NCBI GenBank assembly: GCA_937925855.1
Contig: CALAMO010000010.1
Location: forward strand, 62,001-126,000
Source: an uncultured Thiotrichaceae bacterium
GTDB taxonomy: Bacteria > Pseudomonadota > Gammaproteobacteria > Thiotrichales > Thiotrichaceae
Direction of reading: 5' to 3'
Length of the DNA stretch: 64,000 nucleotides
Made by a program: the position numbers and the translations under genes
The notes under the pieces: model-generated
What the model was told of the DNA's origin: nothing
What the model saw: the letters and a program-made list of their open reading frames with translations, nothing else
Databases searched by the model: none
Shown: piece after piece, positions 17,907 through 27,285 of the stretch
Layout of the letters: every line of letters begins with the position of its first letter
Numbering within the stretch: position 1 is the first letter of the stretch

Positions 17907-19798
17907 TTTAGCTGCAAATATAACGCCCCCAGTGGCGGCAGCGTAAGCATCAGCGACTGCTCAAAGCCCATGTTGGGCTGAGCCAGCGTGCTCAGCTCGC
18001 CGCCGTTGCCGCAGTTACTGCCGCCGTAAAACTCACTGTCGGTATTCAATAGCTCGTGATACGTCCCGGCTTGCGGCACGCCAATCGTATAATGCTCCCG
18101 CACCACGGGGGTGAAGTTAAAGACCATCAATAGATGGTTCCCGGCTTTGTCGTAGCGCAGCAGGCTTAACACAGATTGTTCGGTGTCATTGCAGTCAATC
18201 CAGCGAAAGCCTTCACTGTGAAAATCCAGTTCATGCAGCGCGCTTTCAGTGCGATACAGGCCGTTTAAATCTTTTAATAATGTCCGCAGCGCATCGTGTG
18301 CGGGGTACTGCGTCAGCGTCCAGTCGAGTTCGGTTGCCTCGTTCCATTCTGTCCACTGGCCAAATTCGCCGCCCATGAAGAGCAGCTTTTTACCGGGATG
18401 CGCGTAGTGCCAGGCATAGAACAAGCGCAGGTTGGCGAATTTCTGCCAGTAGTCGCCGGGCATTTTATCCAGCATGCTGCGCTTGAGGTGGACGACTTCA
18501 TCATGTGACAGCGGCAGCACAAAGTTTTCTGTCCAGGCGTACATTTGGCTGAAGGTCATTTTATTGTGGTGGAATTTACGATAAACCGGGTCTTGCGCCA
18601 TATAGTCTAGGTTGTCGTTCATCCAGCCCATATTCCACTTCATGGAAAACCCCAGGCCGCCAATTTCAATCGGTCTGGACACGCCGGGCCAAGAGGTCGA
18701 CTCTTCTGCCATGGTGACCACGCCAGGGTATTGCGCATGCACAACGCGATTCAGCTCCTGTAGTAAGGTGACAGCCTCCAGGTTTTCGCGCCCGCCGTAT
18801 TGATTGCTAACCCATTGCCCGCTAGCCCGCGCATAGTCCAAGTGCAGCATCGCGGCGACTGCATCAACGCGCAGGCCGTCAATATGAAATTCTTCCAGCC
18901 AGTACAGTGCGTTTGCCAATAGGAAATTACGCACCTCATGGCGGGCATAATCAAAAATCAGCGTGCCCCATTCTTTGTGTTCACCCTTGCGCGTATCGGC
19001 GTATTCGTACAGTGGTTCACCAATGAAATTGGCTAGGGCGAAGGCGTCTTTGGGGAAATGTGCAGGTACCCAGTCGAGAAACACGCCCAGCCCGGCCTGA
19101 TGACACTGATCGATAAAATAGCGGAAGTCTTCTGGCGTACCGTAGCGAGCACTGGGCGCATAATAACCTGAAACCTGATACCCCCAAGAAGCATCCAGTG
19201 GGTGTTCGCTCACCGGCAGCAGTTCGATATGCGTGTAATTTAAGTCGGTGACATAAGGAATCAGCTCTGCTGCCAGTTCGCGCCAGTTGTAAAACCGCTG
19301 ATCCTCCTCTTTCTCGGGATGGGTGCGCCAAGAACCGGCGTGTAATTCATAAATGCTAATCGGCTGATGCAGCCAGTCAAACTGAGTGCGCTGCTGTAGC
19401 CAAGTGCTATCCTGCCAGTCATAGCGCGTTGCCGTGGGCACGCAGGCCATGGTTTCTGGGCGCAGAAACATTTGGCGCGCATAAGGGTCAGTTTTGCTGA
19501 GCTGCTGCCCCGTCCGGCTGGTAATGCTGTATTTGTAGCCGGTGCCGGGCGTGATCTTTGGAATAAAGAGCGTCCAGAGGCCGCTGGATTTGACCGCTTG
19601 CATCACATGGGCGTGTTGGTTCCAGCCATTAAAGTCGCCCACAACGCTGACGGACTGTACGCCCGGCGCCCACACCGTGAAGCGACAGCCTGTGATGCCG
19701 TCTTCCGCGCCGGGATGTGCCCCCATAAGCTGCCAGATTTGGTAATGTCGGCCTTCTGCAAATAAGTGTAGGTCAATATCACCGGGGGGCTGGGGCAT
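17882..19798 (-). CDS. glgB: 1,4-alpha-glucan branching enzyme
   Basis: A 638-residue GH13 enzyme that introduces alpha-1,6 branches into glycogen. The N-terminal CBM48 domain begins LHLFAEGRHYQIWQLMGAHPG. The catalytic barrel shows ELLPVSEHPLDASWGYQVSG, the nucleophile Asp in IDGLRVDAVAAM, the acid Glu in VTMAEEST and the third Asp in LPLSHDEVVHLK. Length suits the form without the first N1 module. No other glycogen genes (glgA, glgC, glgP, glgX) are in the window, so this is a lone copy. It starts 44 bp downstream of the PhyH gene on the same strand and may be read from that operon. Confidence 0.96.
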   Translation of the reverse strand: MPQPPGDIDLHLFAEGRHYQIWQLMGAHPGAEDGITGCRFTVWAPGVQSVSVVGDFNGWNQHAHVMQAVKSSGLWTLFIPKITPGTGYKYSITSRTGQQLSKTDPYARQMFLRPETMACVPTATRYDWQDSTWLQQRTQFDWLHQPISIYELHAGSWRTHPEKEEDQRFYNWRELAAELIPYVTDLNYTHIELLPVSEHPLDASWGYQVSGYYAPSARYGTPEDFRYFIDQCHQAGLGVFLDWVPAHFPKDAFALANFIGEPLYEYADTRKGEHKEWGTLIFDYARHEVRNFLLANALYWLEEFHIDGLRVDAVAAMLHLDYARASGQWVSNQYGGRENLEAVTLLQELNRVVHAQYPGVVTMAEESTSWPGVSRPIEIGGLGFSMKWNMGWMNDNLDYMAQDPVYRKFHHNKMTFSQMYAWTENFVLPLSHDEVVHLKRSMLDKMPGDYWQKFANLRLFYAWHYAHPGKKLLFMGGEFGQWTEWNEATELDWTLTQYPAHDALRTLLKDLNGLYRTESALHELDFHSEGFRWIDCNDTEQSVLSLLRYDKAGNHLLMVFNFTPVVREHYTIGVPQAGTYHELLNTDSEFYGGSNCGNGGELSTLAQPNMGFEQSLMLTLPPLGALYLQLNHANSTSP

Positions 19799-19842
19799 GA
19801 GAGTATCCGTTGGTTGTTAGTGTGATGCAGTGGAGGTTTTAA

Positions 19843-20673
19843 TTAGTAAGACCGTACCTGCTTCGCCCCATGATACAGAATCCGTGAGAAGTTCTCATTG
19901 ACCTTTTGGCGCTGGGCGACCGCGTGGGGTTCCCTATCATAGCGTGGGCGCTGTAGTTCAATCATCTCGCCATGCTCACAGTCACCGCGCATCGGCAGCC
20001 AATAATTATCGCCAATCACCTGTCTGCCCCCGGAGGCGACGTAGCTCTGTAGCGCGAACCCAATGCGGCGGTACGCGCTGTGATTAGGCTGGGAGGCATG
20101 AATGGTGCGGGCGTGATGGATCGACATCTGGCCGGGGCGTAGGATGAGGTCAACGCCGTTGCGGGTATCAATATCGCTAATATTCTGGCCACGAGTCAGG
20201 ATATTGTCCGCGCCGTAGGTATCATGGTGCGGACGGATGCCGTCGCGATGGGTGCCTGGGAGCATGGTCATGCAGCCGCTTTGGCGCGTGCTGGGTGTGA
20301 GTGCAATCCAGGGCGTGAGGTAATCATGCGGTTCTACCCCGGCGTAGGTTGAGTCTTGATGCCAGCTGACGAAATGTTTGCTCTGGGGTTCTTTAGCGAA
20401 CAGGACGCTGCCCCAGAGTGAAAAATGCGGGCCGAGTAAATCTTCCACCGCATCGAGAATAATAGGGTGGTGTGCCAACTCATCGAAGCAGCTTAAGCTG
20501 AGGTGTAGATTATTCCGGTTTTCGGCGTGCAGCTCGGCGGGATAAGCGGCCTCGGCCTGCTCAAATCTTGCCAGATAGTGGGCGGCTTCTTCTTCTGCCA
20601 TCACATCGATGGGCGCGATGAACCCCTCGGCATGATAGCGCTTGATTTGCTGTTGGGTCAGTACTTTTCCCAT
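19843..20673 (-). CDS. Phytanoyl-CoA dioxygenase (PhyH) family 2-oxoglutarate oxygenase
   Basis: A 276-residue Fe(II)/2-oxoglutarate-dependent oxygenase. The iron ligands HxD are His105 and Asp107 in VSWHQDSTYAG; the distal His lies in QMSIHHARTIHASQPN (about residues 186-192). An Arg pair in YRRIGFALQS probably binds 2-oxoglutarate. The conserved GCMTMLPGTH strand is present. It is the third gene of an operon after an aminotransferase and a DoeB-like deacylase, so a modified amino acid may be hydroxylated. It lacks the ectoine hydroxylase (EctD) signature, so I do not call it EctD. Confidence 0.9.
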   Translation of the reverse strand: MGKVLTQQQIKRYHAEGFIAPIDVMAEEEAAHYLARFEQAEAAYPAELHAENRNNLHLSLSCFDELAHHPIILDAVEDLLGPHFSLWGSVLFAKEPQSKHFVSWHQDSTYAGVEPHDYLTPWIALTPSTRQSGCMTMLPGTHRDGIRPHHDTYGADNILTRGQNISDIDTRNGVDLILRPGQMSIHHARTIHASQPNHSAYRRIGFALQSYVASGGRQVIGDNYWLPMRGDCEHGEMIELQRPRYDREPHAVAQRQKVNENFSRILYHGAKQVRSY

Positions 20674-20715
20674 GGGGTGTTCCTCAATTAACCGAGGCGG
20701 CGGCGGGCGGGGTTA

Positions 20716-21705
20716 TTACACCGGCACCGCAACCACCGCCAAGAAATCGCCGATTTTAATCAGGCCCGGAAAATGCCGCCCCGCCAGCACGCCGTCAATC
20801 TTGGCGCGATATTCCACGGCGGCCAGCCCGGTGCGCTCGATATTATGCACCCGTGCCAGCACATCACCGGCTTGAACCGTGCTGCCTATGTCCATACAGG
20901 GTTCTAACAGGCCGTTGGAGCTGCTGAACACGTAGCATTGTTCATCCGGCATATCCAGTTTGAGCGTGTCCGTAATCTCGGGTTCACCCCGCATGATACC
21001 GGCGTGCCGCAATAAATTACGCACGCCCTTTTTGGCAATGCCGACGGTTTTGGCGCTGCTAGTACCGCCGCCGCCAAGCTCAGTGCTGATGAAGACCTTG
21101 CCCATATTTTCTGCCGCCGTGTCGTACATACTGGCGGCTTCGATCTCTAACAGCATCAGCGAGTAGGGCGCATTATAGGCCTGCATCGCCGCGACACAGC
21201 GTGCCTGCTGCGCCTTGTCGTCTAGTAGGTGCGCGGCGCAAAACGGGATAAATTCCAGCGTCTTGCCCCCGGAATGCATATCCAGCACATAGTCAGCCAT
21301 TGGCAACAGCGTTCTCTGGAAATAGTCGGCAATCTTTTGGGTGAGCGTGCCCGCCGGATTGCCGGGGAAAACGCGATTCATATTGCCGCCATCGATGGGT
21401 GAGGTGCGCTTGCCCGCTTGCAAGGCTGGGTAGTTCATCCCCGGCACAATAATCACGCGGCCATTAATGTCTTCTGCTTTGAGCGTAGCCGCCAGATCCC
21501 ACAGCGCGATCGGGCCTTCGTATTCATCACCGTGATTACCACCGGTGAGCAGGGCCGTTGGGCCCGCGCCGTTTTTGACTACGGTGAGCGGGATCATCAG
21601 CATGCCCCAGGCAGAGTCATCATGCGAGTGCGGCAGGCTGAGGAAGCCGTGCTGCACACCATCTTGCTCAAAATCGAGCGTAGTGCTAACCGGGGAGACG
21701 TCCAT
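20716..21705 (-). CDS. Succinylglutamate desuccinylase/aspartoacylase family deacylase, DoeB-like
   Basis: A 329-residue zinc carboxypeptidase-like amidohydrolase. Zinc ligands are in GGNHGDEYEGP (His and Glu) and YVLDMHSGGKTLEF (His). The C-terminal biotinyl/lipoyl-like beta domain (GSTVQAGDVLARV) is typical of DoeB, the N-alpha-acetyl-diaminobutyrate deacetylase of ectoine breakdown. However, no DoeA ectoine hydrolase, ectoine transporter or class III aminotransferase is nearby, so the substrate could be another N-acyl amino acid. It starts 6 bp after the aminotransferase gene and is clearly in the same operon. Confidence 0.88.
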   Translation of the reverse strand: MDVSPVSTTLDFEQDGVQHGFLSLPHSHDDSAWGMLMIPLTVVKNGAGPTALLTGGNHGDEYEGPIALWDLAATLKAEDINGRVIIVPGMNYPALQAGKRTSPIDGGNMNRVFPGNPAGTLTQKIADYFQRTLLPMADYVLDMHSGGKTLEFIPFCAAHLLDDKAQQARCVAAMQAYNAPYSLMLLEIEAASMYDTAAENMGKVFISTELGGGGTSSAKTVGIAKKGVRNLLRHAGIMRGEPEITDTLKLDMPDEQCYVFSSSNGLLEPCMDIGSTVQAGDVLARVHNIERTGLAAVEYRAKIDGVLAGRHFPGLIKIGDFLAVVAVPV

Positions 21706-21711
21706 GCCTGC

Positions 21712-22899
21712 TTAGCCCACCACCGCCGCTATGGCATCGGCTAGCTCACTGATGCGCGTTTCCTGTAATCCAGCGATATTCATCCGGCCATCACCCACCA
21801 TGTAAATCGCATGCTGGTCCCGCAGTTGGTTGACCTGCTCTGAGCTAAGGCCCGTTAGCGAGAACATACCGCGATGCTCGGCGAGAAAGTCGAAGCGGCC
21901 ATGGCCGAGCTTGGCATGTAGCTGCTGGGCTAAGGACTGACGTAAGGTGAGGATGCGTTCAGTAATAGCGCTCAGTTCGGCAAACCACTGCTGCCGCAGC
22001 TCGGCGTCATGCCAGATAATACTGACCACGGCGGCTCCGTGATCCGGCGGCATGGAGTATAGGCCGCGTCCGATCTTCTGTAGCTGCTTGAATGCGACCT
22101 GCGCATGCTCCGCCGTTTGTGCTTTCACCAGGGCGCAGCCGACTCGCTCGCGGTAGATGCCAAAATTTTTGGAGCAGGACGCGGCAACGGCCATTTCAGC
22201 CACGCTGGCAGCCAGCTTGCGCGTGCTGTAGGCATCGGTGTCGAGGTCATCCCCAAAGCCCTGATAGGCGAGGTCAACAAAGGGGAAGAAGCCGGTTTGC
22301 TGGGCGATGGTGATGACTTCATCCCACTGCGCCTGTGTGAGGTTGACGCCAGTGGGGTTGTGGCAGCAGCCGTGTAAGACGACGACATCGTCTGGCCCCA
22401 GCTGCTGTAGTGCGGCTTTCATGCCCTCGAAATCAACCGCGTTATGGGTCGCATCGAAATAAGGGTAGTAGTTGATTGACAGCTCACCTACGCCGACTAA
22501 GGCTTCGTGATTGGGCCAAGTCGGCGTGCTGAACCACAGGCGTGAGTTCGGGCGGTTACGCCCAATCAGCTCAGCGATTAGCCGCAGCGAACCGCTGCCG
22601 CCCGGTGCCTGTACGCCCTGAATCAGGTCGTTATCGGCATTCTCAGCCCCGAACACAATTTCTTTCATGGCCTGATTAAAATCCATGTCTCCGGCGAGAC
22701 CTACATAGGTCTTTGTGGTCTGGCGGGTGAGCAGGCGTGTTTCCGCCTCTTTCACCGTATCAAGAATGATGGTCTCACCGTGGGTGTCGGCATAAACGCC
22801 TACGCTGAGATTCATTTTATTAGCACGCGGATCGGCGCGAAACTGGCGTGCGATACCCAGAATTTTGTCCTCAGCCGGGACAGGAAGATCGGCAAACAT
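21712..22899 (-). CDS. Aromatic/aspartate-type aminotransferase (class I, TyrB/AspC-like)
   Basis: A 395-residue PLP enzyme of the aminotransferase class I alpha subgroup. It shows LSVGVYADTHGETIILDTV at the N terminus, GGSGSLRLIAELIGR, the CCHNPTGVNLTQAQWDE motif, the PLP Lys in AASCSKNFGIYRERVG, and a C-terminal Arg (NIAGLQETRISEL) that binds the alpha-carboxylate. CCHNPTG replaces the commoner ACCHNPTG of AspC without consequence. It is the first gene of the aminotransferase-deacylase-PhyH operon, so it probably acts on the amino acid released by the deacylase. Substrate not fixed. Confidence 0.92.
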   Translation of the reverse strand: MFADLPVPAEDKILGIARQFRADPRANKMNLSVGVYADTHGETIILDTVKEAETRLLTRQTTKTYVGLAGDMDFNQAMKEIVFGAENADNDLIQGVQAPGGSGSLRLIAELIGRNRPNSRLWFSTPTWPNHEALVGVGELSINYYPYFDATHNAVDFEGMKAALQQLGPDDVVVLHGCCHNPTGVNLTQAQWDEVITIAQQTGFFPFVDLAYQGFGDDLDTDAYSTRKLAASVAEMAVAASCSKNFGIYRERVGCALVKAQTAEHAQVAFKQLQKIGRGLYSMPPDHGAAVVSIIWHDAELRQQWFAELSAITERILTLRQSLAQQLHAKLGHGRFDFLAEHRGMFSLTGLSSEQVNQLRDQHAIYMVGDGRMNIAGLQETRISELADAIAAVVG

Positions 22900-23067
22900 G
22901 AGTTTTGTCCTGTGTTTTAGTCAATCGGGTTAACAACTCGGACAAGGTTACTATGAAAACCAGAGACTTTCACCGTTTGTGCTGTAATCTGTGCTTAAAC
23001 GGAGTGGGGCGTCAGTGCTGCGCCGCTCGGCTGTTGCCGGGCGGCGTGAATGGGGCGGGAGTATTGC

Positions 23068-23922
23068 TTAGGCCACGGATTTTTCGGCGGCCTCAACCGT
23101 CTGGCGAATCAGCGTGGAAATCGTCATCGGGCCAACGCCACCGGGTACCGGCGTATAGGCCGCACAGCGCTCAACCAAGGGGGCGAGTTCAATGTCGCCC
23201 ACACCACCTTTGTCGGTGTTGTGATAACCGGCGTCGACGACGACTGCGCCGTCTTTAACCCAGTCGGCTTTAATAAATTCGGGTTGACCGAGTGCGCCTA
23301 CAATAATGTCGGCCTGCCCCACGATTTCCGCCAGATTTTGCGTGCGTGAATGGCAGATGGTGACGGTCGCATTCGCATTCAGCAGCATCAGGGACATGGG
23401 CTTACCTAAAATCGCGCTGCGCCCAACAACGACGGCATGCTTACCGCTTAAGGGGATCTCATAGTGGTTTAACAGGTGCATAATGCCCTGTGGCGTGGCT
23501 GATCCATAGGCTTCTTCCTGCATCGCCATGCGGCCAAAGCCGAGCGAGGTGACGCCATCCACATCTTTTTCCAGAGCGATGCGGTCGAAACAGGCGCGCT
23601 CATCAATTTGGGCGGGGACTGGATGCTGTAGCAAAATCCCGTGTACTAGTGGATTGGCGTTCAGCTTGTCGATTTCAGCCTGTAACTGTTCGGTTGTGGT
23701 ATCGCCACCCAGCACGACTTTGATGGAATCCATGCCGATGCGCTGACAGGCGTTGCCCTTCATTTTAACGTAAGTCGCGGAAGAGGAGTCATCACCGACC
23801 AGAATCGTCGCCAGGATTGGGACTTCACCATTCAGCTGTGCTTTGATTTTTTCGACACGGACCGCCAATTCGGCTTCCAGTTGCTTGGACAGCGCTTTGC
23901 CATCGAGTACGATTGCTGACAT
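23068..23922 (-). CDS. folD: Bifunctional methylene-THF dehydrogenase/methenyl-THF cyclohydrolase
   Basis: A 284-residue FolD that interconverts 5,10-methylene- and 10-formyl-tetrahydrofolate in the cytoplasm. [14 protein letters not shown] holds the catalytic Tyr and Lys; [15 protein letters not shown] is the cofactor loop; [15 protein letters not shown] closes the protein. The segment [14 protein letters not shown] replaces the more common QLPLP. The chosen ATG has AAAGGAA upstream; a longer frame reaches 24069 without homology. The gene stands alone but lies among genes for methylated compounds (DmdA/GcvT-like, dimethylglycine dehydrogenase remnant) that would feed one-carbon units to it. 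Confidence 0.96.
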   Translation of the reverse strand: MSAIVLDGKALSKQLEAELAVRVEKIKAQLNGEVPILATILVGDDSSSATYVKMKGNACQRIGMDSIKVVLGGDTTTEQLQAEIDKLNANPLVHGILLQHPVPAQIDERACFDRIALEKDVDGVTSLGFGRMAMQEEAYGSATPQGIMHLLNHYEIPLSGKHAVVVGRSAILGKPMSLMLLNANATVTICHSRTQNLAEIVGQADIIVGALGQPEFIKADWVKDGAVVVDAGYHNTDKGGVGDIELAPLVERCAAYTPVPGGVGPMTISTLIRQTVEAAEKSVA

Positions 23923-24125
23923 GGTTCGATTCCTTTGTGCGTGGTCAGAATAAATGCTCAGCGCGAAATGTAATGGAGAGTTCGGGGTATTGGCAAGAGG
24001 GAATAGAGCCATAAGGCGCTGCGTATCACTAAAGAGGTAATATCTAGGCGTCGCTGAGTGCTGTTTCACGGTTTTCGCCGTTGGAACCTGCGCTTAGCCA
24101 TTCATTTATCTTTGGAGAAGTTATT

Positions 24126-24491
24126 ATGCCAATTAAGAGTGAGATTGAGCGTAAAATTGATTATATAGAACTGCCCGCTACTGACTTCGATGCGGTACAG
24201 GCTTTTTATGAAGCGGTCTTTGGCTGGACGTTCACCGATTATGGGGCAGACTACCGGGCGTTTAATGACGGCCGTCTCGACGGTGGCTTTTATCGCACTG
24301 AGGTGAAATCCACCCCATTGAATGGCGGTGCGCTGGTCATTTTTTACAGTGCTGAGTTGGAACAAGTGCGCGCTGATGTCCTCGCTAACGGCGGTGAGAT
24401 TGTGGCGGATATTTTCACTTTTCCCGGTGGGCGGCGCTTTCAGTTTGCTGACCCGCACGGTAATGAGCTGGCGGTTTGGTCCGATCAATAA
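24126..24491 (+). CDS. VOC family protein (glyoxalase/bleomycin-resistance fold)
   Basis: A 121-residue single-module vicinal-oxygen-chelate protein. It starts KIDYIELPATDFDAVQAFYE, where the first metal-ligand position is not His but within YIELPA, as in the YdcB/CTC-like subgroup. FGWTFTDYGADYRAF and FTFPGGRRFQFADPHGNELAVWS complete the fold. GGAGAAG precedes the ATG; a longer frame from 24081 is not supported. Such proteins may bind small ligands or metals. It is unlinked in function to its neighbours as far as I can see. Confidence 0.88.
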   Translation: MPIKSEIERKIDYIELPATDFDAVQAFYEAVFGWTFTDYGADYRAFNDGRLDGGFYRTEVKSTPLNGGALVIFYSAELEQVRADVLANGGEIVADIFTFPGGRRFQFADPHGNELAVWSDQ

Positions 24492-24633
24492 ATTGGCGAG
24501 TGTGCGTTGGGCGCGGTGTGGCCGGTGATCTTGGTGGTTATCTGCTGCAAGCTGCACAGCCTGGAGTTGTGCACGGTGCAATGGGGCAGTATGCTGCGAG
24601 TTAATTTCAGCTTAGCCCGTAGAGGACAAAAAT

Positions 24634-25023
24634 ATGACACAGCTTAGCCTGCTGGATTTTATTAAAGACGCTAAATCCAGAATTAATGAAGTGGATATTG
24701 AGGCGGCGGAAGCACTGATTACCCAGGGTTATAAGGTGCTGGACGTGCGCGAACCGGCTGAACATCAAGCCGGAGCGATTGCCGGGGCGCTGAATATCCC
24801 GCGTGGCACCCTAGAGCCTGCCGCTGATTTACAGTATGCCAAGGGCAATCCAGCGCTGCGCGATGAGCGGGATGCGCAGTGGTTAATTGTATGCGCCACT
24901 GGCGGGCGTTCGGCTTTGGCCGCCGACACGCTCCAGAAAATGGGTTTTACTGGGGTGACTAATATGTTGGGCGGCATGAGTGCTTGGGTTAAGGCCGGTA
25001 AGCCGACGGTTAAAGCGCAGTAA
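24634..25023 (+). CDS. Cytoplasmic rhodanese-like domain protein
   Basis: A 129-residue single rhodanese domain. VLDVREPAEHQAGAIAGALN is the substrate-fold motif and LIVCATGGRSA holds the active-site Cys in a CATGGRS loop. There is no signal peptide. The family carries persulfide sulfur, for example from thiosulfate. AGGACAAAAAT lies upstream. The stop overlaps the next start in TAATG, so it is cotranscribed with an EamA exporter. A second, exported rhodanese with the same active loop lies at 30866. Confidence 0.93.
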   Translation: MTQLSLLDFIKDAKSRINEVDIEAAEALITQGYKVLDVREPAEHQAGAIAGALNIPRGTLEPAADLQYAKGNPALRDERDAQWLIVCATGGRSALAADTLQKMGFTGVTNMLGGMSAWVKAGKPTVKAQ

Positions 25024-25943
25024 TGCGGATTGCTGGCTTGAGCACGACCGCCCCCAGCCCAGGTTTTGCGTCGCTCGTTGTTTTTCTATCCGCTTCGATT
25101 TGGGGCCTGTATTGGGTGCCGCTGCGTTATCTGAATAGCCAGGGCATTGAGGGTGGCTGGGCGGTTGCGCTATTGAATTTACCAGCGGCGCTAGTCTTAG
25201 CCGGGGTATTTATCGCGCAGTGGCAGCAGCAGCGTCATTATCTCAAGCACGCGGTGATCATTGGCTTTTTCACCGGTTTGGGGCTGGCGCTGTATACCTG
25301 CGGTATTTTGTACTCGTCCGTGGTGCGGGTCACGCTGCTGTTTTACGTCACCCCGGTTTGGGCTACTTTAATCGGTATTGTCTGGCTGGGAGAGCGTGCT
25401 GGCTGGCAGCGCTGGGCGGCGATTGGCATCGGCTTGCTCGGGCTGCTGCTGTTGGTGTCTGCGGGTGAGGGGGCGATGCCATTGAATATCGGTGATGCGT
25501 TTGCGCTGTTATCCGGTATGGCTTGGGCCATCGGTGCGGCAATGATTAAGCGCTATGACGATGTGCCGCTGGCAGGGATGAATATGTTTCAATTTTTATT
25601 CACTGCCTTGTTGGCGGTGTTGTTGGGTTCTGCCGCTGTCAGTATGCCGTTCGCGTCTGAGATGCTGCTGCGGGCGATTCCGGCGGCGGCGCTGGTGTCT
25701 GTGTTGATTATTCTGCCTTCAGTTTGGGTGATATTTTGGGCGCAGAAGTTTCTCTTTCCGGGGCGGGCCGGGTTGTTAATGATGTCAGAGGTTTTGGTCG
25801 CGGTGGTAAGCGCCAGTATTTTTCTGCCGCAGGAGCAGCTGTCCTGGCTGGAATGGGGCGGGGCGGCGCTGATTATCAGTGCCTGTTTGATTGAAGTGCT
25901 GGCGACGCCGAGTGAGGCGCCAATGCCGCAACGGCTGGGTTAA
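25023..25943 (+). CDS. EamA/DMT family transporter
   Basis: A 306-residue membrane protein with ten predicted helices in two EamA repeats. The first starts at FASLVVFLSASIWGLYWVPL, the second at GDAFALLSGMAWAIGAAMIK, each ending with a Pro/Glu-containing helix (YVTPVWATLIGIVWLGER in the first). The family exports metabolites or amino acids. Its start overlaps the rhodanese stop (TAATG), so the two are co-regulated; the link might be export of a sulfur compound, which is speculation. Confidence 0.92.
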   Translation: MRIAGLSTTAPSPGFASLVVFLSASIWGLYWVPLRYLNSQGIEGGWAVALLNLPAALVLAGVFIAQWQQQRHYLKHAVIIGFFTGLGLALYTCGILYSSVVRVTLLFYVTPVWATLIGIVWLGERAGWQRWAAIGIGLLGLLLLVSAGEGAMPLNIGDAFALLSGMAWAIGAAMIKRYDDVPLAGMNMFQFLFTALLAVLLGSAAVSMPFASEMLLRAIPAAALVSVLIILPSVWVIFWAQKFLFPGRAGLLMMSEVLVAVVSASIFLPQEQLSWLEWGGAALIISACLIEVLATPSEAPMPQRLG

Positions 25944-26051
25944 CCGGCGAAAACTCGCCTGCGGCCCAGGCAGTTCTGGGCTTTCAGCCGTTACGGTCTG
26001 CTTTTTCCTGGTGCGAACTTGCAGCGTTCGGGGTAATATTTTTCGTGCGAA

Positions 26052-27239
26052 TTACTGCGGTCGCTGAGGAATATCTACTTTTTTGCCGCGTGGAATTTCA
26101 CCCGCTTTATCATACAGCGGTAATTCAACTAACTGGCCGTGGTGCAGTTCACCATCAATCCCACCGATCATGACCGCAGTGCCTGCCGTATGGCCGCTAG
26201 CATCCATGAGCGCGATCCCTATTCCATGCTGCAAATACGGTGATATTGCCCCAGCCGTTACTTTACCTATAGCACGGCCATCTAGCTGAATCTCAGCCCC
26301 GATATGCGGCTCAGCGTCACAGTGAAGGCCGATTAAACGTGGCTCCTTTGCTGCGCGCTGGAGGGCCGCTTTTCCGATAAAGTCACCTTTGTCTGCATCG
26401 ACAAATGCGCCTAAACCGGCGGCATAAGGCGTGGTGGTATGATTGAAGTCTGAGCCTGCATTTAAAATGCCTGCTTCGATGCGGCGGATATGCATGGCAT
26501 CTAACCCGAATAGGCTCATGCCAAAGGGTGCGCCTGCTGTGCTCAGATGCGTCCACAACGCCTCAGCATCGTGGTGTGGCTCGGTATAAAACTCCCAGCC
26601 CAGTTCATTGGTGTAGCCAGTGCGAGAGATTATGACGTCCTGGCCGCCGAGTTTAACGCGGGCCAGCGCAAAGTACCCAAATGGCTCGGGCATGCCGTCA
26701 TCGCTGGCGGTTGCCAATATCTTGAGTGCGTTCGGGCCCTGTACCTGTGAGACATAGACCTGTGGGTCAGTAATCGCGACATCTAGCCCAACTGCATGTG
26801 CTCTGGCCCAGCTGTAGAAATCACCGTCTGCCTGTGCGTACCAAAAGGTTTCGGCATCTAAGCGTAGTAGAATACCGTCGACTAATAAGCCACCGTCTTC
26901 ATAACAAGCCAGTCCGTATCCACAGCGGCCAACCTTAAGCCGGGTGATGTCTTTAGTGAATAGTTGATCTAATAATTTCTCGGCGTCTGGCCCCTTGAAC
27001 TGGAGCGGCCATTCGCCGGTATTTAAAACGGCTGCCTGCTGGCGTAGCTGCCAGTAGCCGTCCTCGGTGGATAGCTTATCAAAGCAACAGGCCATGAGTC
27101 GCCGATTATAGACGCAGTAATGCGGGCCAAACGGTCTTTCAATCTCATGATAAGGATGGCGGGATAGCGCAAAATCCCAGCCTGCACCGGGAAGGGATGA
27201 GACTAAATCGCGGGTTTTACCATCGCTGGAATGCGGCAT
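26052..27239 (-). CDS. Aminomethyltransferase family protein (GcvT/DmdA-like folate-dependent demethylase)
   Basis: A 395-residue GcvT-fold protein. VYNRRLMACCFDKLSTEDGYWQLR and FKGPDAEKLLDQLFTKDI resemble DMSP demethylase DmdA and its relatives. The tetrahydrofolate-binding core includes VQGPNALKIL, ISRTGYTNELGWEFY and AMHIRRIEAGILNAGSDF. The GcvT C-terminal domain follows. It would move a methyl group from a methylated N or S compound to tetrahydrofolate. It is not certainly DmdA: several residues differ and paralogues are common. It stands alone on the minus strand, divergent from the aldehyde dehydrogenase across about 200 bp. Confidence 0.85.
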   Translation of the reverse strand: MPHSSDGKTRDLVSSLPGAGWDFALSRHPYHEIERPFGPHYCVYNRRLMACCFDKLSTEDGYWQLRQQAAVLNTGEWPLQFKGPDAEKLLDQLFTKDITRLKVGRCGYGLACYEDGGLLVDGILLRLDAETFWYAQADGDFYSWARAHAVGLDVAITDPQVYVSQVQGPNALKILATASDDGMPEPFGYFALARVKLGGQDVIISRTGYTNELGWEFYTEPHHDAEALWTHLSTAGAPFGMSLFGLDAMHIRRIEAGILNAGSDFNHTTTPYAAGLGAFVDADKGDFIGKAALQRAAKEPRLIGLHCDAEPHIGAEIQLDGRAIGKVTAGAISPYLQHGIGIALMDASGHTAGTAVMIGGIDGELHHGQLVELPLYDKAGEIPRGKKVDIPQRPQ

Positions 27240-27285
27240 ACTGGTCTCTAGATCGTATTAAATAAATCAGTTTAGGGATCGACTC

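Noticed and set aside
20716-21705. Complete ectoine degradation pathway
   Set aside because: Only a DoeB-like deacylase is present; no DoeA, DoeC or DoeD-type gene or ectoine transporter is seen.
23069-23349. Plus-strand frames opposite folD and upstream of it
   Set aside because: Cys/Arg-rich antisense frames without motifs; folD is complete on the other strand.
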